Shown one piece after another: positions 62,101 through 64,000 of a DNA stretch of 64,000 nucleotides (within the stretch, counting starts at the first letter, position 1; each line of letters opens with the position of its first letter). The stretch comes from Oikopleura dioica. Lineage: Eukaryota > Chordata > Appendicularia > Copelata > Oikopleuridae. The stretch covers positions 8,316,501 through 8,380,500 of the forward strand of contig OU015568.1 of NCBI GenBank assembly GCA_907165135.1, written 5' to 3'. The position numbers and the translations under genes were made by a program. The notes under the pieces are model-generated. The model was not told where the DNA came from. It saw only the letters and a list, made by a program, of their open reading frames with translations, and made no database searches.

Positions 62101-63788
62101 ATGGAGTACAATGCGCCCAGAGCGGTCGGCTGATTTGTTCCAATGGATATTGCAGCGTTTGCGCGCTCTGTACGTCGCTTATTGTTTCATAAAACATTCG
62201 GAAATAATCGTTCGAAGCTGCCGACATGGAATAATAAACAGACGCTTCTTTGACAAGATTGCCAGTTGTTTTGTGAACTTCAACGAGCTCCCTGCTCACA
62301 AGCTGGACTTTTTCGAGTTTTGCATGTAAATATTTAAAATGACAACGAAAGAAGTGTATTTCATAAATTTCCAATTAGTTTAACTCTGACCTAAGTGAGA
62401 CCATTTATCATTCTGAAAGAGTTCCAGCAACTCGAGAAGAAGTTCTTCTGCTTTATCAAAGTTTCCCCGGCGGCAATGAAACTTTGCAAGATCGCGCCCA
62501 ACTAAGATGCCAGTTCTAACACGCCCAACTCTCTTGAACTCGTCCATGGTTTTTGAGCAGACGTTCAAGTAGAAAGCTTCGAACTTCGAGGGACTTGAAA
62601 GGGCCATTTCCAGTCTACTGGTAATTTCCTGGCGGCCAGCAGCCAGGGATTGTTCGCCATTTCCATTTGGGTCGTCAGGGCTTTTCTTTGGGTAAACAAT
62701 TGTAATTATTATAAAGTGCTCTTTGTTGATTTCAAACGAATATTTCTAATTGAAATTTCGAAAATGAAATCCAGTCTTAGTGTCGTTATTCATAATTTAT
62801 CGTTGAAAATTTCAAACAAATGACAGGTTTTTTTCACCCATTCCTTTCCTGATCGGATTCGACCGCTAAGCTGACAAACCCAGCAATCAAGGGTTCAATG
62901 TCCTCCACCGCTGGGCTACCCTCCGCCAGTCCAAGAGCATCCCCAAGCTTAAATAAATGCCCGCGAGCAAGATCCAGCAGGGCAGCGCCATTAGTAGTGA
63001 TTCTAGTGTGGCCATCCGGTGTTAGCGCATCCGCACGTTCCACCAACTGGAAGGCGGAAAAGCCAGCTAGAACCGCCCAAGTCCGAATAAATTGCGGCTT
63101 GATTGTGGTCAAACTGCTGAGCTCCTGGAACGTGCCAGACACGTATACCAACGAGGCTTTCGCTAATTCCTCATGAAGCTGAAGCTGGCTTAGCAAACGC
63201 GCACGCCGCGAAAACAAGTAGTTCCGCAAATCTAACAAGCTCGCCGTTCTATTCGCGATTTTCTCCACTTGCTCCAGCGTGTAATTTGGCTCCAGCTGAA
63301 ACGAGTCCCACCGTGTGATATCGCTTTTGAGCAAGTTCGAAAGCCAGTGAGGTCGTGCACCCACTATTTTTATAATGAAAACTCTGATCTTATTGCTAAT
63401 TAACTTACCTTTTGCATTTTCAAGGTACTGTGTGAGCATTGCATCCAACTCATCATACTGTATCAGTGCGTCAGAATACAAAGCTAATTAATGTTGATAT
63501 AAAAATAACTCGAGAAAGATTTACCAAGAGATTCATAAAGAATCGCAGCTTCTTCTTGTAGCAAAAAGAACTTGCAAAAGTCCCATTCCTGCGAGTTCCT
63601 GGACTCCCTTTCAACCCTGACCGCATTGAGCAGCTGCGTAAATGCAATTTCCACATGTGTAAGGGTCAAGTCGATGATTCTATCGCACAGCGTCGCCCAA
63701 GACTAAACACAAACAGCTCGACTCTTGTCTTTTCATAATCAACAAAAGGCTCAGCAGTGGTGAATTCATTCATTATTCTCTCTTTCAT
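59171..63788 (-). CDS. TRAPPC10: TRAPP II subunit TRAPPC10
   Basis: Golgi/endosome tethering-complex subunit. Exons from the right: EWDFCKFFLLQEEAAILYES, YSDALIQYDELDAMLTQYLE, LLDLRNYLFSRRARLLSQLQ, RVRTGILVGRDLAKFHCRRG, then a long exon (60,538 to about 62,370) with WAHCTPSSRVDIKD and the beta-rich part. C-terminal exons read ITGLLPLTIKVKRCYP, SAWGISGLTSGVMHFGAEHN and VDLMPLFMGDLRLPILSLRR. All match vertebrate TRAPPC10 in order. The last intron before the C-terminal exons (about 59,660-60,537) carries a plus-strand gene. The final join uses a 47-nt intron and ends FELIVTL at 59,171. The N-terminal roughly 180 residues of the family are not seen. The first exon found begins MKERIMNEF at 63,788, so the start is either short or outside the window. 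Confidence 0.88.
59698..60486 (+). CDS. Tail-anchored coiled-coil protein nested in TRAPPC10 intron
   Basis: Two exons. Exon 1 starts MLNSEIFIEEKLSKIARIYD and is long, acidic and helical (IFDEMIKIIEEDIESIRLLQ, EIAAKIEKRIEQQHFIV), ending MKKLEDKLD. The GT-AG intron of about 78 nt starts inside what looks like an open frame (after TTAG); the join then reads LTLELFMKLNALEKESSMRL. The C-terminus has one membrane helix, FLLFSSMAFLLIGLIGSSVA, then LIASTLNAATK, so the protein is a predicted tail-anchored ER or Golgi protein of about 230 residues with heptad-like helices. This layout recalls SNAREs and related vesicle proteins, but no SNARE motif is clear. It lies wholly within an intron of the minus-strand TRAPPC10 gene. 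Confidence 0.65.
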
Positions 63789-64000
63789 AATAAAAAAGGA
63801 AAGGAAGAACGGGCTTTACTCATTGCGAATTTTGGTGTTTAGTTGAGCCCGCCCTTCGGGCAAATGACATAAAAAAGACGCTAGTTTTTGGGTGATCTTA
63901 GAGGTTTTATAACTCAGCGAGCGGCCTTGATGCTAAATAAGAGAGAATGAAGTTGTCCAGAGCCGGTTTTGGCCTCATCAGGAAAGAGGTTAACCCGACG
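63789..64000. other. Right edge, no gene seen
   Basis: Upstream side of TRAPPC10. A TTATAAAAC box on the minus strand near 63,905-63,913 could be a core promoter. Further TRAPPC10 exons may lie beyond the window. Confidence 0.4.

Overview
The window is a compact animal nuclear genome segment, AT-rich and dense with short-intron genes on both strands. The best fit is a larvacean tunicate, probably Oikopleura dioica. Evidence: most introns are about 30-50 nt; several introns start with GA, GG or GC instead of GT, a known Oikopleura habit; genes are packed head to tail or nested; and the gene set is that of a bilaterian (Distal-less homeobox, FGF, Rap1, EMSY, TRAPPC10, POLR3E, cytoplasmic poly(A)-binding protein). 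The species name is an inference; I could not run a search. Exon joins were made by eye from reading frame and splice signals, so single boundaries may be off.

Layout. 0-10.3 kb: cytochrome P450 (cut at the left edge), short-chain dehydrogenase, trypsin-like protease, tRNA-Tyr with intron, an intronless secreted FGF, a small unknown gene, a protein kinase fused to a papain-like domain, an unknown secreted protein and an RGS-domain protein. 10.3-16.7 kb: gene-poor. 16.7-23.3 kb: Distal-less/Dlx with two large introns. 23.3-27.7 kb: gene-poor, with two small inverted-repeat elements. 27.7-35.1 kb: a small unknown gene, a RING-finger protein, an ER-type cyclophilin ending in KDEL, a mucin-like chitin-binding protein and Rap1. 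35.7-40.8 kb: an ankyrin/TRP-type channel and an SLC43-like transporter.

41.3-46.0 kb: a WDR86-like WD40 gene whose 3.1-kb first intron holds four tandem antisense paralogs of a small secreted protein plus an AGCTC-rich satellite. 46-52.5 kb: a small one-pass membrane protein, poly(A)-binding protein and EMSY. 52.8-55.6 kb: a YRDC-like gene split by a large foldback element, itself broken by a second inverted-repeat element with a clear 8-bp target-site duplication. 56.6-63.8 kb: POLR3E and TRAPPC10, the latter with a tail-anchored protein gene nested antisense in an intron.

The genes do not form one pathway. They are mostly unrelated housekeeping and signalling genes. The most unusual items are the nested four-gene secreted family, the kinase/papain-like fusion, the nested foldback elements with a readable empty site, the non-canonical introns and an acidic insert in the fourth RRM of the poly(A)-binding protein.
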